Below, in pieces: positions 44,905 through 45,095 of a stretch of DNA of 45,095 nucleotides. Each line of letters opens with the position of its first letter. Within the stretch, counting starts at the first letter, position 1. A program made the translations under genes and the position numbers. The notes beneath the pieces are model-generated. The model worked only from the letters and a program-made list of their open reading frames with translations, searched no databases and was not told the origin of the DNA. The stretch comes from Burkholderiaceae bacterium (GTDB lineage Bacteria > Pseudomonadota > Gammaproteobacteria > Burkholderiales > Burkholderiaceae_D). The stretch spans positions 1 to 45,095 of the forward strand of contig JAIENA010000112.1 of NCBI GenBank assembly GCA_019751755.1, given 5' to 3'.

Positions 44905-45095
44905 ATGTTGGATGCGAATCTCAAAACCCAGTTGAAAGCCTATTTGGAAAAGGTCGTGCAGCCGATTGAGATCGTTGCATCGCTCGACGATTCCGATAAA
45001 GCCCGCGAAATGCAGGCGCTGCTCACCGACGTGGTCGGCCTGAGCGACAAGATCACCCTGGTGGAACACAAGGGCAGTGCCGCCGTGCGCACGCC
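44905..45095 (+). CDS. ahpF: Alkyl hydroperoxide reductase subunit F, 5' part
   Basis: The first 63 codons of a gene cut by the window end. [30 protein letters not shown] and the following [17 protein letters not shown] (given in separate stretches of the same frame) match the N-terminal thioredoxin-like domain of AhpF, the flavoprotein that passes electrons from NADH to AhpC. AAAGGAAA lies about 8 nt upstream. The catalytic and FAD/NADH domains lie outside the window. Confidence 0.9.
   Translation, partial: MLDANLKTQLKAYLEKVVQPIEIVASLDDSDKAREMQALLTDVVGLSDKITLVEHKGSAAVRT

Overview
The window looks like chromosomal DNA of a GC-rich betaproteobacterium, most probably family Oxalobacteraceae (the Massilia / Janthinobacterium / Duganella group). 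This rests on gene content (tatABC, hemE, priA, an ArgP-type LysR regulator, rep, slyX, ygiQ, ahpCF) and on strongly GC-biased third codon positions. It is inference; no search was run. No rRNA, tRNA, phage, transposase gene or CRISPR array was seen.

Layout. 1-1650: the twin-arginine translocase operon tatABC. 1656-10398, mostly minus strand: a secreted DUF885 metallopeptidase-like protein, a small membrane protein, a large SNF2-type ATPase and an S9 prolyl-oligopeptidase-like enzyme; the last two form a tight pair. 10503-14353: hemE and priA on the plus strand, separated by a 740-bp non-coding stretch with six sequences matching the DnaA box TTATNCACA plus near matches and AT-rich patches. 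It is the best candidate in the window for a replication origin (oriC) or a DnaA-titrating locus. argP follows, convergent with priA.

15419-17993 is a compact five-gene cassette whose codon use appears to differ from its neighbours: a FrnE/DsbA-like oxidoreductase, a pair of small multidrug resistance (SMR) transporters, a zinc nucleoside/guanine deaminase-like enzyme and a MarR regulator. It looks acquired and may be an unrecognised detoxification/export unit. After it come an AtaL-like SRPBCC protein, the Rep helicase and two tandem 7TM-DISM receptors, the first with a degenerate, truncated class III cyclase domain and the second with none.

24006-31365 is mixed accessory and housekeeping DNA: a transglutaminase-like protein, a gene-poor lower-GC gap with a 12-bp tandem repeat, slyX, a GMC oxidoreductase, an NnrU-family membrane protein, an M48 metalloprotease, a VF530-type small protein lying between a broken and an intact copy of a TMEM175 channel gene, and an acyl-CoA synthetase. 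31622-35929 holds two tandem secreted M3 (Dcp-type) metallopeptidases. 35939-36562 contains REP-like palindromes and hairpins around a DUF4404 gene. Then come a DUF1269-like membrane protein, the radical-SAM protein YgiQ, an RCC1-repeat lipoprotein followed 10 nt later by an NMT1-PAS-GGDEF-EAL signalling protein, and the ahpC-ahpF peroxide-defence operon, with ahpF cut by the window end. An OxyR-like site lies in front of ahpC.

Themes: protein export (Tat), replication initiation and restart (candidate oriC, PriA, Rep), extracytoplasmic peptidases (DUF885, M48, two M3), cyclic-dinucleotide and membrane signalling, and peroxide defence.
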